64,000 nucleotides of DNA from Bacillota bacterium (GTDB taxonomy: Bacteria; Bacillota; Clostridia; Acetivibrionales; DTU013). The notes under the pieces were generated by a model. The model ran no database searches, was not told the origin of the DNA, and saw only the letters and a list, made by a program, of their open reading frames with translations. A program made the position numbers and the translations under genes. This document shows, piece by piece, positions 8,742-17,676 of this stretch. The stretch covers positions 1 through 64,000 of the forward strand of contig JAEZCA010000068.1 of assembly GCA_023412665.1 (NCBI GenBank), read 5' to 3'. Each line of letters begins with the position of its first letter. Positions within the stretch are counted from its first letter, which is position 1.

Positions 8742-8759
8742 CAATCGAGGGAGATACCA

Positions 8760-9800
8760 ATGTCAAAGAAAATAAAATGCCTGGTTTGGGATCTGGACAA
8801 CACGCTATGGAACGGCATACTTCTGGAGGATGGCAATGTCTCGCTCAAGGAAGGCATTATTGACATACTCCAAGAGCTGGACAGACGTGGTATATTGCTT
8901 TCGATTTCCAGCAAAAATGACCATGATGATACTATGAAAAAGCTGCGAGAGCTTGGAATAGAGGAGTATTTCATTTACCCTCAGATCGGCTGGAGCAACA
9001 AGGCTGACGCAATAAAGGAAATAGCTTCTGCCCTCAATATCAGTCTTGATACTTTTGCATTTATTGATGACCAGCCTTCAGAGCGCGAAGAAGTAGCATT
9101 TATGCTGCCTCAGGTTATGACCCTTGATGCAGCGGACTATAAGAGCCTTCCGGATATGGAAAGGCTAACGCCCAAATTTGTCACAGAGGATTCCAGGATG
9201 CGCAGAAAGATGTACCAGGCCGACCTTGAGCGCAAAAACGTGGAGAAAGACTTCAAGGGCTCCAGTGAGGAGTTTCTTGCATCTCTTGGGATGGAGCTTA
9301 CCGTGGCTCCTGTGGCAAAGGGAGATCTGGAGCGGGTCGAGGAGCTGACCATACGCACAAATCAGCTGAATTCCACCGGCGTGACATACAGCTTTGAGGA
9401 ACTGGAAGGGTTTATTTCATCGCCATCCCATGTTTTCCTTATTGCCGAGCTTAATGACAAATTCGGTTCATACGGCAAGATTGGGCTCGTCCTGCTGGAG
9501 GAGGCGGGAGACGAGCTGTGGATAAGGCTGTTGCTCATGTCCTGTAGAGTGATGACCAGAGGGATAGGTTCTGCTTTGCTTGTGCATATAGTTAAGCTTG
9601 CTGAAAGCAGAGGAAAAAGACTTGTTGCTGATTTTGTCGATACGGGCAGGAACAGGGTCATGTATATCACATATAAGCTGATGGGCTTTGAGGAAGCTGA
9701 GACTGACGACAGCTCTGAACAGGACAATCGCAGCGTGCTTGAGTACAGGGGCGGCAGCGACAGGGAATATCCGCCATATCTTAAGCTCATACTTAATTAA
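8760..9800 (+). CDS. FkbH-like HAD-IIIC enzyme
   Basis: The protein has 346 residues and starts after GAGGGAGATACCA. The N-terminal HAD domain shows DLDNTLW (D11, D13), a motif II region SISSKND, the lysine region SNKADAI and FIDDQPSERE as motif IV. A C-terminal GNAT-like half begins near the typical RTNQLNSTG stretch. Known FkbH proteins dephosphorylate 1,3-bisphosphoglycerate and load the glyceryl unit on a carrier-protein thiol. The adjacent ACP makes the same chemistry likely here. In the operon it takes the place that the D-alanine ligase DltA has in dlt operons. The final acyl group could be glyceryl or a reduced or oxidised derivative; that is inference. Confidence 0.85.
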   Translation: MSKKIKCLVWDLDNTLWNGILLEDGNVSLKEGIIDILQELDRRGILLSISSKNDHDDTMKKLRELGIEEYFIYPQIGWSNKADAIKEIASALNISLDTFAFIDDQPSEREEVAFMLPQVMTLDAADYKSLPDMERLTPKFVTEDSRMRRKMYQADLERKNVEKDFKGSSEEFLASLGMELTVAPVAKGDLERVEELTIRTNQLNSTGVTYSFEELEGFISSPSHVFLIAELNDKFGSYGKIGLVLLEEAGDELWIRLLLMSCRVMTRGIGSALLVHIVKLAESRGKRLVADFVDTGRNRVMYITYKLMGFEEAETDDSSEQDNRSVLEYRGGSDREYPPYLKLILN

Positions 9801-9957
9801 GAGTATTTTGCTTTCCCAGAGGAGGCGGGATTATCCGGACCTTCTTAATTATCCGGAAAGTTTCCGACAGGCCAGACAGTTGAATGGTTGATTGGGATGG
9901 GGATCGGGAGTCTGGAGCAACCCTTGCTACCTGGAAGATAAGTGTGAAGCATAATAA

Positions 9958-9976
9958 TTTATCGAAAAACGATAAA
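9958..9976. promoter_or_regulatory. Palindrome just upstream of the DUF2975/XRE promoter
   Basis: TTTATCG-AAAAA-CGATAAA is a perfect 7-bp inverted repeat that ends six bases before the -35. It is a good candidate site for the small XRE regulator encoded two genes downstream, or for another dimeric factor. Confidence 0.45.
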
Positions 9977-9982
9977 AATATA

Positions 9983-10011
9983 TTGATAAATAATAAAAAC
10001 CATTGTATACT
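9983..10011 (+). promoter_or_regulatory. Promoter of the DUF2975-XRE genes
   Basis: TTGATA (9983-9988), 17 bp, TATACT (10006-10011), 32 bases before the ATG of the DUF2975 gene. The -10 region differs from TATAAT by one base. Confidence 0.7.
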
Positions 10012-10043
10012 ATCCTTATGAATGAAAAGGGTGGTATTTTTTT

Positions 10044-10505
10044 ATGAAAATACTTGATCGCAAGGGCCTCTCAGGGATTATACAGCGATTTGTGGAGTTG
10101 ATACTGATTGGCGGTATATTGATAATACTTGGACTGCCGTTTGTGCTGAAATGGTACATGAGCTTGCTTAACGGCAATACGACTGAGCTGTATGCTTTCC
10201 TGCTTCCGTTTCTTTATATCACAGGGATTTCAGCTGCCATGATAGTCTATGAGCTTCGAAAAATATTCATAACGCTAAACCGCATGGATCCTTTTAGAAT
10301 GGACAATGTAAAAAGCTTCAGGATAATGGCGATATGCTGTTTTATCGTAGCAGCTGCTTATATAGTCAAAATTTTTACTTTCAACTCGTTTCTTACAATT
10401 ATTCTTTTCATGGTATTTGTAATTGGCGGATTCATGCTGCTTATTGTGTCTGAGGTATTCAGACAGGCGGTTATTGTAAAAGAAGAGAATGACTTAACGA
10501 TATAG
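10044..10505 (+). CDS. DUF2975-type small membrane protein
   Basis: This 153-residue protein has four predicted membrane segments (about 14-36, 48-68, 91-111, 114-138) and the NRMDPF motif in the cytoplasmic loop, typical of DUF2975 proteins. The start follows AAGGGTGG. DUF2975 genes commonly pair with a short XRE regulator, as here (gene at 10581). The function of the family is unknown; a membrane-linked signal to the regulator is a guess from the pairing. Confidence 0.8.
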   Translation: MKILDRKGLSGIIQRFVELILIGGILIILGLPFVLKWYMSLLNGNTTELYAFLLPFLYITGISAAMIVYELRKIFITLNRMDPFRMDNVKSFRIMAICCFIVAAAYIVKIFTFNSFLTIILFMVFVIGGFMLLIVSEVFRQAVIVKEENDLTI

Positions 10506-10580
10506 CCAAGGCAGAAAGAGCAGCTTTGCCGTAATGACAGCCGCGGTTGATTTGCAGGAAAGGGAGTAACAGGTGGATAA

Positions 10581-10793
10581 ATGGGTATCAGAATAAATCT
10601 GGATGTTATGATGGCCAAGCGCAAGATCGGTTTGACAGAGCTTGCCTCAAAGGTAGATTTAACGTTGGCCAATTTGTCAATATTGAAAAATAACAAGGCC
10701 AGAGCTGTCAGGTTTTCTACACTTGAAGGCCTGTGCAAGGCATTGGATTGTCAGCCGGGAGATATACTCGAGTATGAGCCGGAGGACAATTGA
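10581..10793 (+). CDS. Short XRE-family transcriptional regulator (YozG-like)
   Basis: This 70-residue protein is made up almost entirely of a helix-turn-helix: RKIGLTELASKVDLTLANLSILKNN holds the two DNA-contact helices, and STLEGLCKALDCQPGDILEY is the usual closing part of the family. The start follows AGGTGGATAA. It lies 75 bp after the DUF2975 gene and is probably cotranscribed. Autoregulation at the palindrome near 9.96 kb is plausible. Confidence 0.9.
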   Translation: MGIRINLDVMMAKRKIGLTELASKVDLTLANLSILKNNKARAVRFSTLEGLCKALDCQPGDILEYEPEDN

Positions 10794-10826
10794 GACAGAT
10801 ATTCATGATTGCAAGGAGGGCTGGAA

Positions 10827-12416
10827 ATGAATGAAGATAATAAGAATCCAAATGATATCGAACAGCCGGGCAGGCCTATATACGGCCAACCGCAAGGGCT
10901 GATGCACAATCAGCACCAATTACCTGTCAAGCAACCATTGGTGTATAGTTCCGCAGACAAACTGCTGCTTGCAGGGGCACTCCTGTTCGGCATAATATTT
11001 GTAGGGCTCTTTTTTGACAACTATCCTGGCATTTCCGTTCCATTAATCATAATTGTTTTTTATTCTCTGCTATTTACCTACACTAAGTCTGTACTGAAGA
11101 AGGATACCTGGTTCGGATGGTTTCTGTGTCTTCCGGTTTTTTTGCTTTCGTTGACATTCTTCCTCTTTGGAAACGAAGTGCTGATGATCCTCAATATTCT
11201 TGTGCTTCCGATGCTTATATTGCTGCAGACTATACTTGTGACAGGAGTGAACAGCTACAAGTGGTTCAGCCCCGGAATAATACCGGATCTGTTTTTAAGT
11301 ATGTTTGCCAGGTGCCTGATCCATATTCCCAAGCCATTCGGGATAATTTCATCGATAGCCCGGACAAGGACAGGAAGCGGTGGTAAAAAGTCAGTCGGAT
11401 CCAGAGTGCTTATTGGACTTATTATATCTGTACCTGTTCTGCTGGTGCTTCTCTTGCTTTTGTCATCGGCAGATATGGTTTTTGGGAAAATAGTTGAAAA
11501 GCTTCCCGACTTTCTTGAGAGTATTAATTTCAGCGAGCTTTTTTCCAGAACTATTGTTGCATTATTTATATTTTTCATTTCCTTCAGCTATATATGGAGC
11601 CTCGGCCATGGTGAAAGATTTTTGGAAAACCGCACCGGACTGGTTTCTTCAAAAACTCCCGAGGAAAAAAGACGCTGGGACCCGGTCATATTTATTACTG
11701 TTACAGCAGCGGTCGACATACTTTATTTATTCTTTGTAGTAATACAGTTTACTTACCTGTTTGGAAGATACGGACTACCTGAGGGTTTTACATATTCGGA
11801 GTATGCAAGAAACGGGTTCTCCGAGCTTGTGCTTGTATCGCTGCTTAATATGGGGATGCTGGCAATCACGCTGACCTATACAAAAATTATGAATGGTTTC
11901 GGCGACAGAATATTCAGGCTTTTAAACTCGATAATGATCTGCTGCACCTTTGTCATGTTGTGCTCAGCCTATTACAGGATGTCGCTTTATGAGGCAGCAT
12001 ATGGGTTTACTTTTCTTCGCATCATGACCCAAGCCTTCATGATCTTTCTATTCGTTTTATTCGTCATTACCATGGTAAGGGTTTGGAATGACCGTGTTCC
12101 ACTGCTCAAACCCTATATCGCTGCTGCAGTGATCGCTTTTACGATCATTAACTATATCAATGTAGATGCGGTGATAGCGCAGAAAAACATTGAAAGGTAT
12201 CGTAAGACGGGGATAATTGATGTTCACTATTTCAACAGCCTTTCCAGCTCTGCTATCGATGAACTCATAGAGCTCTCCAACGACAGCGACCCGGAGGTTG
12301 CATCGGAGGCGGAGAAGATACTGGAGTCTAAAAAAATGTGGTTGTTGAGTAAAACGAAATGGCAATCATTTAATCTGGCTGATCACTATGCCAGAAAGGA
12401 AATGTCCAAGCAATGA
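10827..12416 (+). CDS. DUF4173/DUF4153-type polytopic membrane protein
   Basis: This is a membrane protein of about 529 residues. A hydrophilic, Pro/Gln/Asn-rich N-terminus of about 45 residues comes before about twelve hydrophobic segments. The YARNGFSEL stretch is characteristic of the DUF4153/DUF4173 group. The chosen ATG follows AAGGAGGGCTGGAA; a TTG six codons upstream overlaps that site. The soluble tail (about 470-529) contains a short helical, HEAT-like piece (SNDSDPEVASEAEKIL). It lies 33 bp after the XRE gene, so it is likely in the same operon. Function unknown. Confidence 0.75.
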   Translation: MNEDNKNPNDIEQPGRPIYGQPQGLMHNQHQLPVKQPLVYSSADKLLLAGALLFGIIFVGLFFDNYPGISVPLIIIVFYSLLFTYTKSVLKKDTWFGWFLCLPVFLLSLTFFLFGNEVLMILNILVLPMLILLQTILVTGVNSYKWFSPGIIPDLFLSMFARCLIHIPKPFGIISSIARTRTGSGGKKSVGSRVLIGLIISVPVLLVLLLLLSSADMVFGKIVEKLPDFLESINFSELFSRTIVALFIFFISFSYIWSLGHGERFLENRTGLVSSKTPEEKRRWDPVIFITVTAAVDILYLFFVVIQFTYLFGRYGLPEGFTYSEYARNGFSELVLVSLLNMGMLAITLTYTKIMNGFGDRIFRLLNSIMICCTFVMLCSAYYRMSLYEAAYGFTFLRIMTQAFMIFLFVLFVITMVRVWNDRVPLLKPYIAAAVIAFTIINYINVDAVIAQKNIERYRKTGIIDVHYFNSLSSSAIDELIELSNDSDPEVASEAEKILESKKMWLLSKTKWQSFNLADHYARKEMSKQ

Positions 12417-12452
12417 TGTTATCATCCGGTTTTCCGGACTATAGCATTGTAC

Positions 12453-12944
12453 TCAGCTTATACCTGAGATCTTATTGAGCAATGTGAACAGAACAACAGC
12501 GGTATTTGATATACTGGCAAGGAATATTTGCGGCTTGTGCTTGTTCCTGTCGAAAATACCGCTGTTTTTTCCTATTTTCTTCTGAATGAAATAAAGCTGA
12601 AGCAATATGGAAAGTGCTGTAACGCCCTTGAGCAGAATGCTTTCGAGATAAAATGCGCAGTAACATAAAAATAGTATAATTATTAGATTGCATACGACGC
12701 TCAAGCCGGCCCCGAACATTTTCAGGTCTATATCCACCAGCTCTTCCAGTTCCTCCTCCAGCTCCTCGTCGACTTCCTTTTCCTCAAAACCGTTCCCTTT
12801 AGCAATATTATATATATTGGCAAATGATATTACTGTCAGTATCGTTGCGATCACACCGAAAAAAATCTGATGATTCGCTGAGATAGTAATAACAGGGAAT
12901 GCAAGTATTACTAAAAAAATTAATGTGCTGCCTCTGGATTGCAT
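12453..12944 (-). CDS. Hypothetical membrane protein with acidic loop
   Basis: This 163-residue protein is of no family I recognise. It has two N-terminal hydrophobic segments (about 8-48), a strongly acidic loop (about 53-74, rich in Glu with Asp), a further pair of hydrophobic segments (about 78-120), a basic stretch and a final hydrophobic segment. It is convergent with the DUF4173 gene, with only 36 bp between stops. A Ser-rich open frame on the other strand is the mirror of the acidic loop. Confidence 0.6.
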   Translation of the reverse strand: MQSRGSTLIFLVILAFPVITISANHQIFFGVIATILTVISFANIYNIAKGNGFEEKEVDEELEEELEELVDIDLKMFGAGLSVVCNLIIILFLCYCAFYLESILLKGVTALSILLQLYFIQKKIGKNSGIFDRNKHKPQIFLASISNTAVVLFTLLNKISGIS

Positions 12945-13155
12945 TATTTTATTCTCCCGGGTTCCGACTGATCGTATTTGCTCGGATTTTTTCTTTTCAG
13001 ATTATTATACTATAAAAAATATTATTCAGCACATAAAGTTTATACACTTAAAGTTTATGTTGTCTTTATTCTGTTGCAGAATAATAATTCTGTAAAATTG
13101 TTATGCTAACTATGATGATTTTTATTATGAATAAGTGCCAAAAGGAGGATACCGA

Positions 13156-13803
13156 ATGTCGAAGACAGTAGTAGGCCTTTTTGATACCCAGGACCACGCT
13201 GAGGCCGCAGCTCGACGGATCAAGGACCAGGGACTCCGCACCAGCGATATATCGATCGTAGCCAAGAGCGGAGATACCGGTGATCCGTATGATAGAGGCT
13301 CAACAGGCGGCGGCGTTGATAATGCCGGCAAATTTGACGATAATGAATTTAGCGGAGCAGCCTCGGTAATGGGAGACAGGATAGGAGGTAATGCAGCAGG
13401 CGGAAGAACCGGTCCGAATGCATCGATAGTCACCAGGCCGGATACCAGTGCTGAAATGGGCAGACGCGAAGGTGTAAATGACAATATTTCCGACGGAGTC
13501 ATATCAGGCGGTTTACTGGGTGGTATAGCAGGCTTGCTGATAGGCGCAGGCAGTATGATTATTCCCGGACTGGGCATTATTGCAGCGGCAGGGCCGATAA
13601 CCGGGCTGCTTTCAGGAGCGGTGACCGGAGGTATAGTAGGCGGTCTGATCGATCTGGGTATTCCCGAGAGGGAGAGCAAGCAGTATGAGAGCGGTATAAA
13701 GCAGGGCAAGGTGCTGTTCAGTATGAAGACGGACGATGACAAGGTGGATCATGTAACTGCTCTGCTAAGAAACAGCGGCGCCAGAAGCGTTAATGTTTAC
13801 TAG
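13156..13803 (+). CDS. YflT-like general stress protein domain with glycine-rich membrane-hairpin segment
   Basis: The protein has 215 residues and starts after AAAGGAGGATACCG. The N-terminus (SKTVVGLFDTQDHAEAAARRIKDQG) resembles the YflT / stress protein 17M domain. A Gly/Asp/Asn-rich linker follows (about 45-110). A long Gly/Ala/Ile stretch (about 115-175) is like the glycine-zipper segment found in related proteins. The C-terminus has a short alpha/beta piece (KQGKVLFSMKTDDDKVDHVTALLRNSGARSVNVY) that looks like the second half of the same fold. Stress response is suggested by the family only. Confidence 0.7.
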   Translation: MSKTVVGLFDTQDHAEAAARRIKDQGLRTSDISIVAKSGDTGDPYDRGSTGGGVDNAGKFDDNEFSGAASVMGDRIGGNAAGGRTGPNASIVTRPDTSAEMGRREGVNDNISDGVISGGLLGGIAGLLIGAGSMIIPGLGIIAAAGPITGLLSGAVTGGIVGGLIDLGIPERESKQYESGIKQGKVLFSMKTDDDKVDHVTALLRNSGARSVNVY

Positions 13804-13859
13804 ATGCATTGAGCATCAGGCTGGTATGCCTAAGCAGTAGAATGTTGTATAAAATATAA

Positions 13860-13888
13860 GGGTATGGGAATTTGCTCCCATACCCTTT
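13860..13888 (+). terminator. Intrinsic terminator after the YflT-like gene
   Basis: A 10-bp perfect stem, GGGTATGGGA / TCCCATACCC, with a 6-base loop, flanked by AA and TTTGTG. Confidence 0.75.
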
Positions 13889-13894
13889 GTGCTT

Positions 13895-14089
13895 TATAAC
13901 GAGGCGAATAATGGGCCCCCCGCCCCACCTCTTTACGTATTTTCAGCCCTCGGGCTGAAAAACGCTTGGTGGAGGGTACTGATTTGCCTCTCAGGCGGTG
14001 AGCATATCTCTCGCCTCATTGAAACACTGCTGAGGTAAGAAAATTTTTCTACAAACGAAAAATTTTCTTTGAACCGAAGTGTTATAACG
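13895..14089 (+). repeat. Dispersed palindromic repeat, copy b (long form with insert)
   Basis: It starts TATAACGAGGCG and has a long insert with GGGCCCC, CCCACCTC and a TTTTCAGCCC/GGGCTGAAAA hairpin. It continues CGCCTCATTGAAACACTG, then the AAGAAAATTTTTC / GAAAAATTTTCTT stem, and ends GAAGTGTTATAACG. It fills the gap between two convergent genes and reaches within seven bases of the VanW stop. Confidence 0.75.
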
Positions 14090-14095
14090 CATCAT

Positions 14096-15925
14096 TCACG
14101 ACATATCGGGTGCTTCCGGCTCTGCAGGCAGATCGGGTACTTCCGGTACCTCCGGTACAACCGGTGTCTCAGGTGGGGCAGGAGTAGTTTGTTCAGGCTG
14201 CGGATCATTTGTGTCCGGAGCAGCCGGAGTGTCTGTTGTGGCAGGGGTACCAGGTATTGTTGGTGTTGCCGGTACAGCCGGTGTGTTTTTCTTTCTCATT
14301 TCCTCGGCAAGACCCGGTGTAGTTGTACCGTCAGGATTAAGTATCCCCACCAGTATTTCTTCGGTGCAGGGCCTGTAACGACTTGTGTGGATTTTTGTCT
14401 GCGATACTACGGTATTGCCGGATTTTACTGTTTTATATGTCTCGACTACGAAGCCGTCAGTGCCGTACTGGTATTTTTTTGTAGTTCCTACAGGCAGCTT
14501 GGGATCATCGACATATTTTATATCATGGGGAGTCTGGCTCAAAACCTTGTTGCTTATATGGACCGTCTTGTCAGGCGTGGTATTGGTGCCTTTAAAAACA
14601 ACGTGCACTTTGTTTTTATCAAGCCAGGCGTCGATTTTCAGAGGCCACTGTGTAGAATTAATGAAGCGGAAGTCCGTACCGCCGTAATAAGCGGTAGCAT
14701 CCTGACCTAAAGGAACATATGTGACTATAAAGGAGTGGTTCTTCCTCTCGTTTACCTTCATGTCGGATTGAAGAACGGCATTGTAGAGTGTGCTGACCGC
14801 CTGACAAATACCGCCGCCGATGCCGTCCTCGACCCTGCCGTTGATATATACATGCGCTTCCTTGTAGCCTGTTTTTTCATTTCTAGAGCCGACTATATCG
14901 TTGAATGAAAACTCCTCACCCGGAAGCAGTATGGTGCCGTTAAACTTGCCTACAGCCAGACCGATATTATGCGCTCTGTTTTTTTCATTCTGGGTAACCG
15001 TTTCAAACTTGGTGCTCACATTGGCCAGTTCATCCCTGAACAGCATTGACACAGCTTCTTCAGTGGTAACTGCCGGTTTTTCCAGCGTTGCCGGAAGCTC
15101 ACGGTCGGTATCCTCGGTTGTGTTATGTTCTTTTATTATCTGTTCAAGAGTGGTCCTGTCTATTTTTCTTCCGACTATGTGCGGCACGACCTTCAGTGTG
15201 TCGTTCTCCATCTTGAAGTATGCATCCGCCGGATCGGAGTTGAGCTGGGTAAAAATTTCATCAGCATCAAACGGCGTCGGGTTTGTCACTATTACTTCAG
15301 GCTCGACCGGGCCGCCTTTATTACTTTTTATCATACCCATTACAAGCGCTTTTACATCTTCCTTGCTTACACTTTCTCCATGTCTGCCGGATCTGATGAC
15401 AACGCGCTCATCGGTGATAAGGAGAGCGCCTTCCTTGACTTCTTTATATGCTTCCTCGCAAAATCTATTTACAAAGTCGTCGATTTTTTCCTCATCGTAG
15501 CTTTGAGGCATATTGATCACTGTTCCGCTGATACCTGCATGTGCGATATCATATAATCTTTTGAACACATTGCCGGTACGACCAACCGAATATGCAGCTT
15601 CAACGGCTGCGTCAGTGTCGTAATCCACCCCGAGTTCCGGGTAGGTTGAATTCACCTTCGCAGATGGGGTTTTAAGCGTTATTTTGAGTTCCAATGCGGG
15701 CACGGTATACTTTGCTTCCAGATATTGAAGCATATCATGCCTGCCCATACCTGAAACATCAAGTCTTCCGACATATACACCCTTATAGGCCGCAGTGCTT
15801 TGCAGCAGTATATAAGAGAAAATGGATGCAGATATAAGCATTACGGCTGTAAATATAAGCAATGCTATGATAATTGTTCTTTTCCTGCTTCGCTTGGGAA
15901 TACTGGGCTGTACCACAGGCTCCAT
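14096..15925 (-). CDS. VanW-family protein with YoaR-like N-terminal repeats and G5-like domain
   Basis: The protein has 609 residues. A cytoplasmic basic start and one membrane helix (about 17-40) are followed by two putative peptidoglycan-binding repeats (about 45-290, YoaR type), the VanW domain (about 300-440, with GGGICQAVSTLYNA and FSFNDIVGSRNEKTGY), a G5-like beta domain (about 450-530) and a tail of about 70 residues rich in Pro, Thr and Glu. It is probably a cell-wall protein attached through the membrane helix. Despite the name, VanW proteins occur in many Clostridia without vancomycin resistance, and no van genes are near. Role in wall metabolism is likely but undefined. Confidence 0.85.
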   Translation of the reverse strand: MEPVVQPSIPKRSRKRTIIIALLIFTAVMLISASIFSYILLQSTAAYKGVYVGRLDVSGMGRHDMLQYLEAKYTVPALELKITLKTPSAKVNSTYPELGVDYDTDAAVEAAYSVGRTGNVFKRLYDIAHAGISGTVINMPQSYDEEKIDDFVNRFCEEAYKEVKEGALLITDERVVIRSGRHGESVSKEDVKALVMGMIKSNKGGPVEPEVIVTNPTPFDADEIFTQLNSDPADAYFKMENDTLKVVPHIVGRKIDRTTLEQIIKEHNTTEDTDRELPATLEKPAVTTEEAVSMLFRDELANVSTKFETVTQNEKNRAHNIGLAVGKFNGTILLPGEEFSFNDIVGSRNEKTGYKEAHVYINGRVEDGIGGGICQAVSTLYNAVLQSDMKVNERKNHSFIVTYVPLGQDATAYYGGTDFRFINSTQWPLKIDAWLDKNKVHVVFKGTNTTPDKTVHISNKVLSQTPHDIKYVDDPKLPVGTTKKYQYGTDGFVVETYKTVKSGNTVVSQTKIHTSRYRPCTEEILVGILNPDGTTTPGLAEEMRKKNTPAVPATPTIPGTPATTDTPAAPDTNDPQPEQTTPAPPETPVVPEVPEVPDLPAEPEAPDMS

Positions 15926-16157
15926 TAATTTAACACCCCGGGATAATTAATTTTACTGACGTCTATAAATATTAGACGGTTTAATTATCGCAATTGTTTC
16001 CCTAAAACACAATATAAAAACAAAAAAATATATTAAATTTTGATTACTGTAATTTCAAATTATCAATACAATAGTGGAAATGAGCACTAAAATGTATTAA
16101 TATTAAGGAAAAGAAGCATCGCCCGCATCTGGCAGCTATTTGAAGGGGTCATATCTG

Positions 16158-16748
16158 ATGAATGTATTTAATGAGGCGGAGTTTAACAATATATGCAGAA
16201 AGCTTGGCAGTGACGGAACAGTAAGGGATGTGACCGTGCGCTATACTGCTCCGGGCTACTTCAACAGAATAAGGAATGTAGTGCAGCGGGACAGAAGAGG
16301 CGAGGTAGTTTTTTGCGTCATCCGGCCTGATGGCAGTATTATAACCGTCACCTGCAGTGAATATCCTGAAAATATATACAGGATACCGACAGGGGGCATA
16401 GGCCACGAGGAAAACATAATTGATGCCATATTCCGGGAAGTCAAGGAGGAACTCGGTCTGGAGGTCAGGATAAGATCCTTTGCGGGTGTATTAAGGATAC
16501 GGTTTGAATACAATGATGATTTTGTGATGTTTTATTCGTACATTTTTATCCTTGACGAGATTGGCGGCAGGCTTCTGGAGGATGCAAGCGATGATGAGAT
16601 AAGCAGCATCAGGGAGGTTGACCTGTCAGGGCTTGAGATTATCGCGGCGGATCTGGATTCCATAAAGGGGAAATGGCATGATTGGGGCAAGTTCAGATAC
16701 ATAACCACCAGTGCAGTTTTGAGATATTTGAAGCACCTGCGTATATAA
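16158..16748 (+). CDS. NUDIX hydrolase
   Basis: The protein has 196 residues. The Nudix box is clear: GGIGHEENIIDAIFREVKEE followed by LGL, about residues 75-97, with the REXXEE metal-binding core. It hydrolyses a nucleoside diphosphate linked to another group; substrate unknown. The start at 16158 has AAGGGG nine bases upstream; an in-frame TTG at 16140 overlaps that site. It stands 61 bp before the YaaL-like gene. Confidence 0.9.
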   Translation: MNVFNEAEFNNICRKLGSDGTVRDVTVRYTAPGYFNRIRNVVQRDRRGEVVFCVIRPDGSIITVTCSEYPENIYRIPTGGIGHEENIIDAIFREVKEELGLEVRIRSFAGVLRIRFEYNDDFVMFYSYIFILDEIGGRLLEDASDDEISSIREVDLSGLEIIAADLDSIKGKWHDWGKFRYITTSAVLRYLKHLRI

Positions 16749-16808
16749 GCACACATTTGCGCCTATAATTATAGTATACAAGTAATATACTGTAAGAGGG
16801 TGTAAATA

Positions 16809-17111
16809 ATGGATACAGAATTATTAAATAATGGGCATACGAATGTAAGCTCTAAAACCAAAGCAAATAAAGTTAAGAGTTCTTTTTTTGCCAGGACAAA
16901 GCCCAACAGCGGACTGACTGCCGAAGAGCAGCAAATAATCGAGGCGGCACTGGCGGCCAGAAGTGAATGGGCGGAGGCAAATATCGATTTCAACTATGTA
17001 CAGGACGATCTGCTCGTAGATTATCATATCTACAGGCTTAAGGCCTGTGAAGCAAGATATACTTACTTTTTAAAGCTGGCCAAGGAAAAAGGGCTGACCC
17101 AAAGCCTGTAA
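16809..17111 (+). CDS. DUF2508 / YaaL-like protein
   Basis: The protein has 100 residues. The C-terminal half (DFNYVQDDLLVDYHIYRLKA, then EARYTYFLKLAKEKG) fits the DUF2508 (YaaL) family. The N-terminal 35 residues are polar and without a fold signature. In B. subtilis yaaL lies beside bofA; the same pairing is seen here (bofA at 17290). Function unknown. The start follows AAGAGGGTGTAAATA. Confidence 0.8.
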   Translation: MDTELLNNGHTNVSSKTKANKVKSSFFARTKPNSGLTAEEQQIIEAALAARSEWAEANIDFNYVQDDLLVDYHIYRLKACEARYTYFLKLAKEKGLTQSL

Positions 17112-17289
17112 ATCTGTTGTCATAATTACCTCAATGTACAAGTATAATAAAACGAGGCCGCTGGTACGCTCAAGTTACCCGCTGTCTGTATTGTTACCGC
17201 CCTATTGCTGCGTGAAAGAAATACGAAGGCAGACCTGATGGTGTCGTTCTGGTGTGTGTTGTCAGATATGCCGGGTCTGGTGTGATGAT

Positions 17290-17556
17290 ATGGTTGATGT
17301 TGGAGTTATTCTGGCATATGCCGCAGGCATAATACTGTTGTTTGTTTTTGGCAGACTGTTTCTTGCTCCGATTAAGGTCGTTCTGAAGCTGGCACTCAAT
17401 TCGCTGTTCGGGGCAGCAGCTATCCTGCTTGCCAATTGGGCAGGCAGTATCTTCGGTTTTCATATGGCGCTGAACATATATACGGCATTTATTGTCGGGA
17501 CATTGGGTGTACCGGGGTTCGTACTCCTTGCCGTTCTCAAGCTGATCTTTAAATGA
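17290..17556 (+). CDS. bofA: BofA-like pro-sigma-K processing inhibitor
   Basis: The protein has 88 residues from the chosen ATG. It has hydrophobic segments at about 4-26 and 33-55 and a C-terminal NIYTAFIVGTLGVPGFVLL stretch, as in BofA. In Bacillus BofA holds the intramembrane protease SpoIVFB inactive in the outer forespore membrane until the signal for sigma-K processing. The open frame extends 12 codons upstream, but that part is Cys/Trp-rich and unlike the family. Neither candidate start has a strong Shine-Dalgarno. It follows the YaaL-like gene as in Bacillus. Confidence 0.8.
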   Translation: MVDVGVILAYAAGIILLFVFGRLFLAPIKVVLKLALNSLFGAAAILLANWAGSIFGFHMALNIYTAFIVGTLGVPGFVLLAVLKLIFK

Positions 17557-17560
17557 ATAG

Positions 17561-17575
17561 TGACACTCCTTTGCA
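17561..17575 (+). repeat. 15-base sequence shared with 45673-45687
   Basis: TGACACTCCTTTGCA occurs here, five bases after the bofA stop, and again immediately after the stop of the aldo/keto reductase gene. No matching inverted partner was found near this copy. Confidence 0.4.
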
Positions 17576-17676
17576 AGAAGTACTCTTGTTCCCATTATTT
17601 TTAACTTCGTTATATAATCTAGCACTTCACAAAATCTAATAACAATGTTAGAATAATATCAGGCATTTGGATTAAA

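Noticed and set aside
12688..12870. Serine-rich open frame on the plus strand
   Set aside because: It is the antisense of the Glu-rich loop of the hypothetical membrane protein (12453-12944) and has no start signal.
13125..13742. Long minus-strand, Pro/Ser-rich open frame opposite the YflT-like gene
   Set aside because: Mirror of Gly-rich codons; the plus-strand gene has an excellent start site, a family match and a terminator.
14096..15925. VanW as evidence of vancomycin resistance
   Set aside because: VanW-domain proteins are common in Clostridia; no vanHAX or vanRS genes are present.
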